Positions 53,819-63,878 of a stretch of DNA of 64,000 nt are shown piece by piece. Within the stretch, counting starts at the first letter, position 1; every line of letters begins with the position of its first letter. The stretch is from Deferribacteraceae bacterium UBA6799 (GTDB lineage Bacteria > Chrysiogenota > Deferribacteres > Deferribacterales > Geovibrionaceae). The DNA lies in the NCBI GenBank assembly GCA_002452335.1, contig DKFJ01000006.1, positions 1-64,000 of the forward strand. Reading direction: 5' to 3'. The notes under the pieces are model-generated. The model was not told the DNA's origin, did no database searches, and saw only the letters and a program-made list of their open reading frames with translations. The translations under genes were made by a program, and so were the position numbers.

Positions 53819-54893
53819 TCTTTTAGTACCGTTATCAGATTATCTTAGCTTTCTTAATGTATTCCGGTACATTACTTTCCGTACCGCCTATGCGGCCATT
53901 ACCGCTCTGGCTATAACTCTGATAATGGGACCTTTCGTTATCAGAAAACTGAAAGAGATGTCATTCAGCATGAAGTCCAAGGGCTATGAGCCCGAACGCC
54001 ACAAGGTGAAAGAGGGAACTCCTACCATGGGCGGAATAATGATAGTGGGATCAGCGGCTCTCTCCACACTTCTGTGGGCGGACCTAAAAAATCCCTATAT
54101 CTGGATAGTTCTTTTCATATTTGTCGCTTACGGGCTTCTCGGTTTCGTGGACGACTACAAAAAAACAATATTGAAAAACCCCAACGGCATCACTCCCAGA
54201 CAGAAATTCTCCGGACAGCTGATAGTGGCTGTTATCGCTATGGCGCTGATATACATGGCTGACCACACCGGAGTTTCCACCAAGCTGGCTATGCCCTTCT
54301 TCAAAAGATTTGTGATGGATATGGGAATATTCTACTGCGCTTTCGCAGTGTTTATTATCATCGGCACATCCAACGCGGTAAACCTGACAGACGGGCTGGA
54401 CGGGCTCGCCATTACACCCAGCATAATAGCATTCGGTACCATCGGATTCATGACATATATGACAGGTAACTACAAATTCGCGCACTATCTGAACATCCTG
54501 TATGTTCCCGGAGCGGGCGAGCTAAGCATTTTCTGCGGAGCTATGGCCGGAGCCGGGCTGGGATTTCTGTGGTTCAACGCGCATCCGGCGTCTGTTTTCA
54601 TGGGCGACGTAGGCTCACTGTCCATAGGCGGAGCGCTGGCAGGGGTGGCTGTAATAGCCAAACACGAAGTAGTTCTGGCTGTGGTGGGCGGTATATTTGT
54701 CATGGAGACCCTGTCCGTGATACTTCAGGTTGGGTACTTTAAGATGACCAAAGGAAAGAGACTGTTCCGCATGGCTCCCATCCATCACCATTTCGAACTG
54801 GCTGGATGGAGCGAAACCAAGATAACAGTGCGGTTCTGGATCATCTCTTTCATTCTGGCGCTCATAGCTCTTTCCACCCTGAAACTGAGGTAA
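53808..54893 (+). CDS. mraY: phospho-MurNAc-pentapeptide translocase MraY
   Basis: This 361-aa, ten-TM enzyme starts with GTG at 53808 (AGGAG about 9 nt upstream), giving the typical MLYNLLVPLSDY. Motifs are GTPTMGGIMI, GFVDDYKK (catalytic Asp pair), NAVNLTDGLDGLA and MGDVGSLSIGG, with the HHHFEL region near the C-terminus. It makes lipid I at the inner membrane. Confidence 0.96.
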   Translation: MLYNLLVPLSDYLSFLNVFRYITFRTAYAAITALAITLIMGPFVIRKLKEMSFSMKSKGYEPERHKVKEGTPTMGGIMIVGSAALSTLLWADLKNPYIWIVLFIFVAYGLLGFVDDYKKTILKNPNGITPRQKFSGQLIVAVIAMALIYMADHTGVSTKLAMPFFKRFVMDMGIFYCAFAVFIIIGTSNAVNLTDGLDGLAITPSIIAFGTIGFMTYMTGNYKFAHYLNILYVPGAGELSIFCGAMAGAGLGFLWFNAHPASVFMGDVGSLSIGGALAGVAVIAKHEVVLAVVGGIFVMETLSVILQVGYFKMTKGKRLFRMAPIHHHFELAGWSETKITVRFWIISFILALIALSTLKLR

Positions 54894-54896
54894 GAA

Positions 54897-56159
54897 ATGA
54901 GAGCGGCGGTAATAGGATACGGAAAAAGCGGTATGGCTGCTGAAAACCTTCTGAAGCTGGAGGGATATTCGGACATAACCGTATATGACGACAAAAAAGA
55001 AGGGGCGAAGATGATCGCCGAGTTCACCGACACATACGACTGTGTGGCTGTGAGCCCCGGGATAGACCTGCGCAGGATGCAGAACGCTCCGAAAAAATAT
55101 ACCAGCGAAATAGAGCTGGCGCAGAAGCATAAGCCGAAAAACGCGAAAGTGATAGGCATAACAGGGACAAACGGAAAATCAACCGTGACCACGCTCACCG
55201 CTCAGATACTGACTCTGGCGGGCGTGGAATCAGTGGCCTGCGGAAACATCGGCCTGACATACGGCGAATGTGTGCTGGCTCATGAATACGACTGTTATGT
55301 GGTGGAGCTTTCCAGCTTTCAGACGGGTATGCTCCATGAGTTCATGGCTGAGTGCGTGATAGTAACCAACCTCGCCGAAGACCACATGGACAGATACAGA
55401 GACATGGACGACTACGCCGATGACAAGATGAACCTGATAAAATTCATCAGAGACGGCGGCAGGCTGATAATAGAGGATGAGGCGTATCTGGTGAAAAAAT
55501 CCTCATTTTATCAGGGCGAAACAGTAAAAATAGATCCTAAACTCGAAAACATGCCGAAACTGACAGGCACAAAGCTGGATTTCGGTAGATTTTACGCTGA
55601 TATAACAGAATTTCCGCTCAAAGGCGGACACAATATAATGAACCTGTCCTACTCTCTGCTGGCGGCAGACGCCGTCTGCGGGTTTAAAGGCGATGTGACA
55701 AATCTGGTAAAGGGGCTGAAAGGACTGCCCCACAGATGCGAGTTCGTGGCGAACATAGACGGCGTGGACTGGATAAACGACTCGAAGGGGACGAATCTGC
55801 ACAGCACTCTGACCTGCCTCAAGGGCTTTGACAAGGGTGTCAACGTTATACTGGGCGGCAAGGACAAGAACGGGGATTTTACCGTTCTGACTGATGTGCT
55901 TAATGAAAAAGCCGTGCGGGTAATAGCCTACGGCATGGCTGGCGAAAAGATAGAAAACACACTGAAAGACAGGTTAAACATTCCTGTTATCAGGGTAAAA
56001 GATATGAACGAAGCGGTGGACGTATGCCGCAAAAACGCTAAAAGCGGAGAGAAAGTGGTGCTTTCACCCGCTTGCGCCAGCTTCGACCTTTACAGAGGGT
56101 TCGAGCACAGAGGCGAGCATTTTATGGAACTGGTACAGGCACTTAAAGGCGGAAAATGA
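54897..56159 (+). CDS. murD: UDP-MurNAc-L-alanine:D-glutamate ligase MurD
   Basis: This 420-aa enzyme has an N-terminal Rossmann-like VIGYGKSGMAAENLL, ATP loop VIGITGTNGKSTVTTL, the NLAEDHMDRY region and the C-terminal SPACASFDLYRGFEHRG. It adds D-Glu to UDP-MurNAc-Ala. It starts 4 nt after mraY and overlaps ftsW by 4 nt. Confidence 0.95.
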   Translation: MRAAVIGYGKSGMAAENLLKLEGYSDITVYDDKKEGAKMIAEFTDTYDCVAVSPGIDLRRMQNAPKKYTSEIELAQKHKPKNAKVIGITGTNGKSTVTTLTAQILTLAGVESVACGNIGLTYGECVLAHEYDCYVVELSSFQTGMLHEFMAECVIVTNLAEDHMDRYRDMDDYADDKMNLIKFIRDGGRLIIEDEAYLVKKSSFYQGETVKIDPKLENMPKLTGTKLDFGRFYADITEFPLKGGHNIMNLSYSLLAADAVCGFKGDVTNLVKGLKGLPHRCEFVANIDGVDWINDSKGTNLHSTLTCLKGFDKGVNVILGGKDKNGDFTVLTDVLNEKAVRVIAYGMAGEKIENTLKDRLNIPVIRVKDMNEAVDVCRKNAKSGEKVVLSPACASFDLYRGFEHRGEHFMELVQALKGGK

Positions 56160-57250
56160 ACGACATAAGGGACAACAGACTTAAAATTCTGATAATCACT
56201 TCGTTTCTGGTAATTTTAGGTCTTATCTTTCTGCTCTCTTCCGGAACCATGGTTGCCCTCAGTCTGGGCAAGCAGGAGCTGTATTTCTTTCAGAAGCAGC
56301 TTATCAGTGTTCTGGTGGGATGTTTTATCATGTATTCCGCATACCGTGTGCCGCTGAATACCTGGCGGAAACTGACGCCTGTTTTTTACTTCGCCACGCT
56401 GATAATGTTGGTGACGGTGTTTGCCTACCGCCCCATTAACGGTGCGCACAGATGGGTTCTGCTTCCCGGTTTCAGCTTACAGCCGTCCGAGCTGGCTAAG
56501 TTCACGGTTATCCTCTATCTGGCTCACTATCTGGATAAGAAAGAGGACAAGCTGAAAGATTTTGCCAAAGGATTTCTCCCCGCATCTATCATGCTGGGTC
56601 TGATCGGGGCGTTGATACTGATGGAACCGGATTTCGGTACGACATTTCTGCTGATTACAGTGCTGCTCGCCATGTTTATCATAGGCGGAGCGAGCATTAT
56701 GCATATAGGCGGCGTTCTGGGATTCATCGCCCCCATACTGATAGCGGGGCTGATGATGGGATACCGCAAAGCGAGGCTTCTGAGCTTCCTCGATCCGCTC
56801 GAGGACAGATTCGGCGTGGGATACCAGCTGGTGCAGTCGCTGGCGGCGATATGCAGCGGCGGTCTGTTCGGAAAGGGACTGGGCAACTCATCGCAGAAAC
56901 TTCACTTTCTGCCGGAGGCGCACACAGACTTCATCTTTGCCATCATCTCCGAGGAGACAGGTCTCTGGGGGGCTTTCGGCATTATGATACTGTTCGGTCT
57001 GCTTTTTTATGTGCTGATAAAAGTGGCTAAGTCACACGAGGATAAATTTAAGCGGCTGCTCACATTCGGAATGGCATATGTGATGATAGTGCAGGCTATT
57101 CTGCACATAGGGGTGGTTTCGGGCGCACTGCCCACTAAGGGGATCGGTCTTCCGTATATGAGCTACGGAGGTTCGTCCATGATATTCGCCCTGTTTATGA
57201 CAGGTGTTCTGCTCAGAAGCGCCGAAGAGGCGCAGGGGCAGAAGCAATGA
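56156..57250 (+). CDS. ftsW: septal peptidoglycan polymerase FtsW (SEDS family)
   Basis: This 364-aa SEDS protein has about ten membrane helices. NGAHRWVLLPGFSLQPSELAKF, EPDFGT, KLHFLPEAHTDFIFA (SEDS hallmark) and GLPYMSYGGSSM are visible, given in part. It polymerises lipid II with FtsI. It is overlapped by murD and murG, in the usual cluster position. Confidence 0.95.
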   Translation: MNDIRDNRLKILIITSFLVILGLIFLLSSGTMVALSLGKQELYFFQKQLISVLVGCFIMYSAYRVPLNTWRKLTPVFYFATLIMLVTVFAYRPINGAHRWVLLPGFSLQPSELAKFTVILYLAHYLDKKEDKLKDFAKGFLPASIMLGLIGALILMEPDFGTTFLLITVLLAMFIIGGASIMHIGGVLGFIAPILIAGLMMGYRKARLLSFLDPLEDRFGVGYQLVQSLAAICSGGLFGKGLGNSSQKLHFLPEAHTDFIFAIISEETGLWGAFGIMILFGLLFYVLIKVAKSHEDKFKRLLTFGMAYVMIVQAILHIGVVSGALPTKGIGLPYMSYGGSSMIFALFMTGVLLRSAEEAQGQKQ

Positions 57251-58296
57251 ACAGACAGAGACTGATAATAGCGGGCGGCGGAACGGGAGGGCATCTTTAT
57301 CCCGGGATAGCCGTGGCGCAGTATCTGAAAGATAAAGATATAGAGTGCTTTTTCATAGTCTCCGACAGAGGGCTGGAAAGAAGGGTTCTGACACAGCTCG
57401 GATATAAATTCTACGAGCAGAAGCAGACTCCGCTGAAAGGAGTAGGGTTCGGCACAAAGATACGCTCCGTGTTCAGGCTGATGAAAGAGATAATGGTCTG
57501 CTACAGACTTGTCAAGCGACACGACATAGTGCTGATGACAGGCGGGTTCGCTGCGGCGGCGCCGGGGCTCATCGCCATTATGAAAGGACTGAGACTCTAC
57601 ATGCACGAGCAGAACAGCGTGATGGGCTTCACCAACAGGCTTTTTGCCGGAGGCTGCGACAAGGTTTTTCTGTCGTTTCCGGATACGATAAACGTTCAGG
57701 GGAACACTGAGATAGCAGGCAACCCGGTCAGGGAAGAGTTTACAAAGATCCCCCCTGTGACGAAGGCGGGAAAAAAGATACTTGTGCTTGGAGGTTCTCA
57801 GGGCAGCCGGATAGTGAACAACCTGATGGCGGACTCGGCTCCTGTGCTTCTGGAGCGGGGGTACAGCATAACTCACCAGACGGGCGGGGCTCTGCTGGGT
57901 GAGACAGAGGAAAAATACAGAGCGAAGGGACTTCTGAAAAAAGAAGGACTGACGCTGACAGATTATATAGAGAATGTGGCGGAGGCTCTGGCGGAAGCGG
58001 ACATCGTGATAGCCAGAAGCGGCTCAGGGACAGTGTTTGAGGTGATGAACGCCGGCAGATACGCCATATATATTCCCTTCGCTAAGGCGGCTGACAACCA
58101 CCAGTATCACAATGCGATGTTCGCAGAGAGAGAAGGAATCGCCAAAGTTGTCACAGAAGAATCGGCAACTGTGGAAAAAATTATAGAAACCATTGAAGAT
58201 TATGAGAAAAACAGCGATTTGTATATAGAAAAGCTGAACAGCGTAAAAAAGTACAGAAGCGCACAGATAATAGCAGGGGGAATGAACATTGGATAA
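57247..58296 (+). CDS. murG: lipid II synthase MurG
   Basis: This 349-aa GT28 glycosyltransferase has AGGGTGGHLYPGIAVA at the start, TGGFAAAAPG, HEQNSVMGFTNR, LGGSQGSR and ARSGSGTVFEVM. It transfers GlcNAc to lipid I on the cytoplasmic face. It overlaps ftsW by 4 nt and murC by 8 nt. Confidence 0.96.
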   Translation: MNRQRLIIAGGGTGGHLYPGIAVAQYLKDKDIECFFIVSDRGLERRVLTQLGYKFYEQKQTPLKGVGFGTKIRSVFRLMKEIMVCYRLVKRHDIVLMTGGFAAAAPGLIAIMKGLRLYMHEQNSVMGFTNRLFAGGCDKVFLSFPDTINVQGNTEIAGNPVREEFTKIPPVTKAGKKILVLGGSQGSRIVNNLMADSAPVLLERGYSITHQTGGALLGETEEKYRAKGLLKKEGLTLTDYIENVAEALAEADIVIARSGSGTVFEVMNAGRYAIYIPFAKAADNHQYHNAMFAEREGIAKVVTEESATVEKIIETIEDYEKNSDLYIEKLNSVKKYRSAQIIAGGMNIG

Positions 58297-59686
58297 GGTG
58301 TTCGGAACGGTCAAAAACATACATTTTGTCGGTATCGGCGGAATCGGAATGAGCGGTATAGCGGAGGTTCTGCATAATATGGGATTCACCGTGAGCGGCT
58401 CGGATCTTTCCGAGAGCGGCAACGTAAAGCGCCTTATGAATATGGGAATCGATATCCGCACAGGACACAGATATGAGAACGCCGAGGATGCCGATGTAGT
58501 GGTCTACACATCAGCGGTGAAAGAGACCAACCCCGAGCTGGTCTGCGCCAAGGATAATTTCATCCCGGTGATCAAGCGGGGAGAGATGCTGGCAGAGCTG
58601 ATGAGGCTGAAATATTCTGTCGCTGTGGCGGGAAGCCACGGCAAGACAACCACCACATCCATGGTGTCTGAAATCCTGAACGAGGCGAAGCTCGACCCCA
58701 CGACAGTTGTGGGCGGGATACTGAACAGCAAGGATACCAACGCCTCTCTGGGGCGTGGAAACGTGATAGTGGCTGAGGCGGATGAATCAGACAGGAGTTT
58801 TCTGCTGATGTCCCCCACCATAGCGCTGATCACTAACATAGACTATGAGCATCCCGATACATACAGCGATCTGGATGATGTTAAACAGACCTTTATAGAT
58901 TTCGCCGCCCGTGTGCCTTTTTACGGCAGTGTTGTTATCTGTCTGGAAGACATGAACACAGCGGACATAATCCCGCATATAGGCAGAAGATTCGTGACAT
59001 ACGGTTTCAAGGCGCAGGCGGACGTGCACGCCGTGAACATAGAGCAGAAAGGATTCGGAATGCACTATGACGTTGTTATCAAAGGGCAGAAGATGGGCAA
59101 AATAAAGCTCGGCTTTCCCGGCGAGCACAATGTGCTTAACTCTCTGGGGGCGATAGCTGTCGCTCAGGAGTTTGATATTCCTTTTAAAGTTATCAAGAAG
59201 GCACTGGAAAAGTTCAAAGGCGTTCAGAGAAGACTCACAGCCAGATATGACGACGGCTGCTGTATAGTGATGGACGACTACGGTCACCACCCCACAGAGA
59301 TCAAGACAACTCTGAAAGCTATCAGAGGAGCATACGGCGACAAGAAAATAGCGGCTGTTTTTCAGCCCCACAGATACACCAGAACACAGGCGCTGATAAA
59401 AGATTTTGCCATGGCGTTTTTCGATGTGGACCAGCTCTTCATAGCGGATATTTATGCCGCCAGTGAGGACAAAATAGACGGCGTGGATTCCGAAACGCTG
59501 GTGAGAGAGATCAAAAAAAGAGGATTCAAGAACGTGCACTACATAGGCTCGTTCGATGAGATATACGACTATCTGGACGATCAGGGATGTGACGACACGG
59601 TGATGGTTACACTGGGCGCCGGTTCTATCACAAAATTTTCGTTCGAGCTGGCCGACAGAGTGAGGGAAAAACGTGGGAAAAAGTAA
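58289..59686 (+). CDS. murC: UDP-MurNAc:L-alanine ligase MurC
   Basis: This 465-aa enzyme starts at TTG 58289, with AGGGGG 9 nt upstream. It has HFVGIGGIGMSG, ATP loop VAGSHGKTTTTSM, EADESDRSF and the MDDYGHHPTEI motif. It adds L-Ala to UDP-MurNAc. In many clusters murB follows murC; here ddl follows directly, so murB must be elsewhere. Confidence 0.96.
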   Translation: MDKVFGTVKNIHFVGIGGIGMSGIAEVLHNMGFTVSGSDLSESGNVKRLMNMGIDIRTGHRYENAEDADVVVYTSAVKETNPELVCAKDNFIPVIKRGEMLAELMRLKYSVAVAGSHGKTTTTSMVSEILNEAKLDPTTVVGGILNSKDTNASLGRGNVIVAEADESDRSFLLMSPTIALITNIDYEHPDTYSDLDDVKQTFIDFAARVPFYGSVVICLEDMNTADIIPHIGRRFVTYGFKAQADVHAVNIEQKGFGMHYDVVIKGQKMGKIKLGFPGEHNVLNSLGAIAVAQEFDIPFKVIKKALEKFKGVQRRLTARYDDGCCIVMDDYGHHPTEIKTTLKAIRGAYGDKKIAAVFQPHRYTRTQALIKDFAMAFFDVDQLFIADIYAASEDKIDGVDSETLVREIKKRGFKNVHYIGSFDEIYDYLDDQGCDDTVMVTLGAGSITKFSFELADRVREKRGKK

Positions 59687-60557
59687 GGTTGCGGTCCTTT
59701 ACGGCGGGATGTCAGCCGAAAGAGAGGTTTCACTCAGAAGCGGAAAGGCGGCTTATGACGCTCTGATCCGTCTGGGATATGATACTGCTCTGATAGATAT
59801 GGATAAGGATGTAGCGTTTAAGATCAGGGAGTCCGGAGCGGAGGTCTGCTTCATCGCTCTGCACGGAACATACGGAGAGGACGGGCGGATTCAGGGCATG
59901 CTGGACATCATGGATATGCCGTACACCGGCTCCGATTTCGAGGCGAATGTCATAGCCTTCGACAAACTTCTGTCGAAGGAGCAGTTTATAAAATCAGACG
60001 TTCCAACACCGGCATACGCCATGGCGGCAGAGAAGATGCCGTTTAAAAAATGCGTGGTGAAACCCTGCCGTCAGGGATCCTCAGTGGGTATTACTATCGT
60101 GGACAACGAAAAGGAATACGCCGAGGCTGTAAAAGAGGCGCTGAAGTTCGACAGCAAGGTGATGATAGAGGAGTGCGTAGAGGGAAAGGAATTCACAGTA
60201 TCCATCCTCGGCGCGGATGTGCTCCCCATCATCTGGATACGCCCCAAGAAAGGCGTGTATGACTATGAGTCAAAATACACCAAGGGCATGACCGAATACG
60301 TTTTTGATACGGAAATAACAGACGGGCAGTATAAATATGTTCAGGAAACAGCGAAAAGAGCGTTCGACGCTCTGGGCTGTTCAGGATACGGCAGAGTGGA
60401 TATCATGTTCGACGGAAAAGAGGCTTATGTGCTCGAAGTGAACACCCTGCCCGGAATGACAGAGACCAGTCTTTTGCCGAAGGCCGCCGGAAAAGCCGGG
60501 ATGACCTTTGACATGATGGTGGAGAGGATGCTCCACGGGGCTGAAAAGCATAAATAA
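59673..60557 (+). CDS. ddl: D-alanine:D-alanine ligase
   Basis: This 294-aa ATP-grasp enzyme starts with GTG, overlapping murC by 14 nt. Motifs are LYGGMSAEREVSLRSG, ALHGTYGEDGRIQGML, VVKPCRQGSSVGI and GYGRVDIMF ... EVNTLPGMTETSLLP. It makes the D-Ala-D-Ala used by MurF. It is short but complete for the family. Confidence 0.95.
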   Translation: MGKSKVAVLYGGMSAEREVSLRSGKAAYDALIRLGYDTALIDMDKDVAFKIRESGAEVCFIALHGTYGEDGRIQGMLDIMDMPYTGSDFEANVIAFDKLLSKEQFIKSDVPTPAYAMAAEKMPFKKCVVKPCRQGSSVGITIVDNEKEYAEAVKEALKFDSKVMIEECVEGKEFTVSILGADVLPIIWIRPKKGVYDYESKYTKGMTEYVFDTEITDGQYKYVQETAKRAFDALGCSGYGRVDIMFDGKEAYVLEVNTLPGMTETSLLPKAAGKAGMTFDMMVERMLHGAEKHK

Positions 60558-60561
60558 ATGC

Positions 60562-60582
60562 CAATACCCATGGATGGGGTTG
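60562..60582 (+). other. weak GGA-loop hairpin between ddl and ftsQ
   Basis: CAA..CCC-ATGGAT-GGG..TTG could pair, with GGA in the loop and an internal mismatch. It resembles a single H1/H4 hairpin of the B elements and lies 18 nt before the ftsQ ATG, where CsrA-type repression could act. The pairing is short. Confidence 0.25.
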
Positions 60583-60600
60583 CTTGAACGGAGTTAGGTG

Positions 60601-61287
60601 ATGGCGAAGAATAAGAAAGGATTTCTTAAATTTATATTCGTTACGATACTGGCCGCCGGCACTGTTGGTGCATCTGCGTATGGTATCAGCGTTGGAAAGA
60701 AAGCGTTTCAGGACAGCTCATATTTCAGGGTGAAGTCCGTGAACGTCAAGGGGCTGATAAAGGCGGACGGTAAAAAGGTTGAGAAGATGATAAAGAGCAT
60801 GGTGGGTCAGAGTATTTTTGACGTGAACACCGCCTCTATCAACTATCAGGAAGACTCATGGGTGGAACGCATGGAGATACGCAAGGTGTTTCCGGATAAG
60901 CTGGACGTGGTGGTTTTCGAAAAACGTCCCGTATTCAAGCTGAAATATACCAAAGGATGCTTCACAGCCACCAGTACCGGTCTGATGATAAAAGACTCAT
61001 GCGACGGCGCCAGAATAAAAATGGACGCCGGAGTAAAGGAAGAGGATTTTAAAGAATTCATCAAAATATATCAGAACGCTGAGTATCTGAAAGACAGGGA
61101 TATAGACCTGAAACAGTTCTATTTCACCATGAACGACAACGGAACAACACTGATGGCGCCTTATAAGCAGGAAGATTTCAGCAGTCTGTACGGCACATAT
61201 GAGCGCACGGTGAAAAAAAGATATAAAACCATAGAATATGTAGATATGCGTATACCTGCAAAGATTTACGTTAAAGGGGTGATGTAA
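60601..61287 (+). CDS. ftsQ: cell division protein FtsQ
   Basis: About 228 aa starting at ATG 60601, with GGAG 7 nt upstream (the GTG one codon earlier is less likely). It has a basic N-terminus, one TM helix (FIFVTILAAGTVGASAYGI), a POTRA domain (FRVKSVNVKGLIKADGKKV) and an FtsQ beta domain. It recruits FtsL/FtsB. The TAATG joins it to ftsA. Confidence 0.9.
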   Translation: MAKNKKGFLKFIFVTILAAGTVGASAYGISVGKKAFQDSSYFRVKSVNVKGLIKADGKKVEKMIKSMVGQSIFDVNTASINYQEDSWVERMEIRKVFPDKLDVVVFEKRPVFKLKYTKGCFTATSTGLMIKDSCDGARIKMDAGVKEEDFKEFIKIYQNAEYLKDRDIDLKQFYFTMNDNGTTLMAPYKQEDFSSLYGTYERTVKKRYKTIEYVDMRIPAKIYVKGVM

Positions 61288-62525
61288 TGGCACAGGATAA
61301 CATCTACGTTGGTCTTGATTTCGGCACGACCAAGATATGCGTAGTTGTTGCCAGCAAGAACAGCGACGGCAGCATAGACATTATCGGTCTGGGCAAAGCT
61401 CCCAGCGACGGCATCCGCAGAGGGGTTGTGGTGAATATAGACTCCACGGTCAACAGTATCAGAGACGCCATAGCGGAAGCGGAGCGTATGTCCGGCGTGC
61501 AGATAAAATCTGTTACAGCCGGGATAGCCGGCGGGCATATAAAAAGCTTTAACCAGAGAGGCACCATAGCGGTGAAGGGCGGACGTGAGATATCCCAGAA
61601 AGACGTGGAAAGGGTTATAGAGACAGCCGCCGCCACTAATATCACCGTGGGTAATGAAATACTGGCGATCCTGCCCCAGCAGTTCATTCTGGACGGGCAG
61701 TCAGAGATCAAGGACCCGGTGGGGATGACAGGCGTGCGTCTTGAGGCGGATGTTCATATTATCACCGGCGCTGTATCCAGCGCGCAGAACATCATAAAAA
61801 GCTGTGAAAAAGCCGGAATTATAGTTAATGACATAGTTTTAGAGCAATTAGCCTCTTCAGAATCCGTATTAAGTGACGATGAAAAAGAGATCGGCGTCTG
61901 CCTGATAGACGGCGGCGGCGGTACATCAGATATGGCTGTTTTTAAACAGGGCGCTGTTTTTCACACAGCGGCGCTGCTTATCGGCGGCAGAAACTTCACC
62001 AAAGACCTCGCTATCGGATTGAACACACCCGAATCAGAAGCAGAAAAGCTGAAGGTAAAGAACGGGTGCGTGTGGATGCCTCTGGTGGAAGAGGACGACA
62101 AGATAGAAGTTCCCACAGTGGGCGGACGTCCCCCCAGGCTGGTGAGCAAGGCGACCGTGACACAGATACTTCAGGCGAGAGCCGAAGAGGTTTTTCAGAT
62201 ATTCAAAGGAGAACTTCAGTACAAGGGGCTTCTGGATCATCTGGGCGCAGGTGTTGTTATCACAGGCGGATTGTCGAACCACGAGGGTATAGACCTTCTG
62301 GCGGCGGAGATACTGGGTGTTCCCGTGAGAGTGGGCAGACCCCACAATGTAGGCGGGCTGGCTGACTATGTTCAGGATCCTAAATACGCCACAGGCGTGG
62401 GACTGGCGCTGTGCGCCGCTAAAAAGGGACATGTGTCCGGCGGGAAACAGCTGACAGGAAGCGATGAAAAGCAGTTTACGAATGTCCTTGCCAGAATGAA
62501 GAGCTGGTTCGGAGAATTCTTTTAA
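61287..62525 (+). CDS. ftsA: cell division protein FtsA
   Basis: This 412-aa actin-like ATPase has YVGLDFGTTKICVVVA (phosphate 1), the SHS2-type 1C domain, LIDGGGGTSDMAVF (phosphate 2) and GVVITGGLSNHEGI. The C-terminus ARMKSWFGEFF is the membrane-binding amphipathic helix. It tethers FtsZ to the membrane. Confidence 0.96.
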   Translation: MAQDNIYVGLDFGTTKICVVVASKNSDGSIDIIGLGKAPSDGIRRGVVVNIDSTVNSIRDAIAEAERMSGVQIKSVTAGIAGGHIKSFNQRGTIAVKGGREISQKDVERVIETAAATNITVGNEILAILPQQFILDGQSEIKDPVGMTGVRLEADVHIITGAVSSAQNIIKSCEKAGIIVNDIVLEQLASSESVLSDDEKEIGVCLIDGGGGTSDMAVFKQGAVFHTAALLIGGRNFTKDLAIGLNTPESEAEKLKVKNGCVWMPLVEEDDKIEVPTVGGRPPRLVSKATVTQILQARAEEVFQIFKGELQYKGLLDHLGAGVVITGGLSNHEGIDLLAAEILGVPVRVGRPHNVGGLADYVQDPKYATGVGLALCAAKKGHVSGGKQLTGSDEKQFTNVLARMKSWFGEFF

Positions 62526-62530
62526 ATTAT

Positions 62531-62657
62531 ATCAAAATAACCTCCGTGTTATTTTTGATCAACGCTACTCAAAGGCAAAGCCTTTGATACGCTCACACTC
62601 CTGCTTTAATTTGGATAAATCCTGATTAAAGCATCCGTGAGCCACATCCATGTGGCT
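62531..62657 (-). repeat. B-family GGA-loop structured element, copy B5
   Basis: Read on the minus strand. H1 is AGCCAC/GTGGCT with loop ATGGAT, so the tip is ACATGGATGT. H2 is GCTTTAAT/ATTAAAGC (62603-62632). The linker has GGAGTGTGAGCG. H3 is CAAAGGC-TTT-GCCTTTG (62570-62586). H4 has stem ATCAAAATAAC/GTTATTTTGAT with one bulge and loop ACGGAG (62531-62559). It sits between ftsA and ftsZ, opposite to their direction. Confidence 0.7.
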
Positions 62658-62736
62658 GGCTGGGCGTAAATGAGCTTGGTATTTATGTTTTGAAATAGAG
62701 CAGTAAGGATAGAAAGAGCTTAAACAGGAGGATGAC

Positions 62737-63867
62737 ATGTTTGAATTTGCTCCATTAGCACAAAATGCGGTCATCAAGGTTGTCGGTGTCGGCGGAGCCG
62801 GCGGTAATGCCGTCAATAATATGATCAGGGCGGGGATAGCCGATGTAGAGTTTATCGCCGCTAACACAGACGCGCAGGCACTCGCGTCTAACCTCGCACC
62901 CGTAAAGATCCAGCTGGGAACAACGATCACCAGAGGTCTGGGAGCGGGCGGAGTACCTGAAGTTGGTAAAAAATCAGCGATAGAGGATATGGAAGCCATC
63001 GAGCAGCACCTTAGAGGCGCTGACCTCGTATTTGTCACAGCGGGCATGGGCGGCGGCACAGGCACAGGCGCGGCTCCCGTGATCGCCAGCATAGCCAAGG
63101 ATCTTGGCGCGCTGACAGTGGCTGTCGTATCAAAACCTTTCGCTTTTGAAGGAAGAAAAAGAAACGATAACGCCGAGCAGGGTCTGAAATTCCTGAAAGA
63201 CCATGTGGACACATATATCGTTGTACATAATGACAAAATAATGGATCAGTGCAAAGAGCAGACACTCTTTGAAGAGGCGTTCAAGATGGCGGACGATGTT
63301 CTGCGTCAGGGCGTTCAGGGTATCAGTGACGCTATCAACTCCAATGGTGTTGTGAACGTTGACTTCGCCGATATCCGCACCATCATGAGCAGCAAAGGCA
63401 TGGCTCTGATGGGTATCGGAGCGGCAGAGGGAGAGAACAGAGACCTGATAGCCGCAGACAGAGCGCTGAGCTCACCGCTGATAACAGACGTTTCCATCGC
63501 CGGAGCGGAAGCTCTGCTGCTGAACATCACATGCGGCAGAGATTTCAAAATGTTCGAGATGGATCGTATCGCCACCAAAATATATGAGGCGGCAGGAGAC
63601 GAGGCAAACATATTTAAAGGCGTGGTAGTGAGTGACGAGATCACCAACGGCGAACTGAGAGTTACCGTTGTCGCTACAGGTCTTGGTAAATCCCGTGAAA
63701 AAAAGCCGGTCGACCTTGAGAGTTTCGCCGAGAAAGCAAAGGTCGGAAGAGAGATAAAAAGTACACTCGGCTCCATAAGAAAAACAGACCACAGGTTAAA
63801 AACTCTGACTGATTTCAATGAGGAGGAGTCCGAACTCCCCGCATATCTCAGGAATCAGGCAGACTGA
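62737..63867 (+). CDS. ftsZ: cell division GTPase FtsZ
   Basis: This 376-aa tubulin homologue has [14 protein letters not shown], the [12 protein letters not shown] signature (about 105-116) and the synergy-loop [11 protein letters not shown]. The C-terminal peptide LPAYLRNQ, which binds FtsA, is intact. GGAGG precedes the ATG. It is separated from ftsA by the B5 element, so it may have its own promoter in the 211-bp gap. Confidence 0.97.
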   Translation: MFEFAPLAQNAVIKVVGVGGAGGNAVNNMIRAGIADVEFIAANTDAQALASNLAPVKIQLGTTITRGLGAGGVPEVGKKSAIEDMEAIEQHLRGADLVFVTAGMGGGTGTGAAPVIASIAKDLGALTVAVVSKPFAFEGRKRNDNAEQGLKFLKDHVDTYIVVHNDKIMDQCKEQTLFEEAFKMADDVLRQGVQGISDAINSNGVVNVDFADIRTIMSSKGMALMGIGAAEGENRDLIAADRALSSPLITDVSIAGAEALLLNITCGRDFKMFEMDRIATKIYEAAGDEANIFKGVVVSDEITNGELRVTVVATGLGKSREKKPVDLESFAEKAKVGREIKSTLGSIRKTDHRLKTLTDFNEEESELPAYLRNQAD

Positions 63868-63878
63868 GATAGTTTGAG

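Noticed and set aside
59686..59700. Missing murB as a deletion scar
   Set aside because: murC and ddl overlap cleanly by 14 nt; murB is probably encoded elsewhere.
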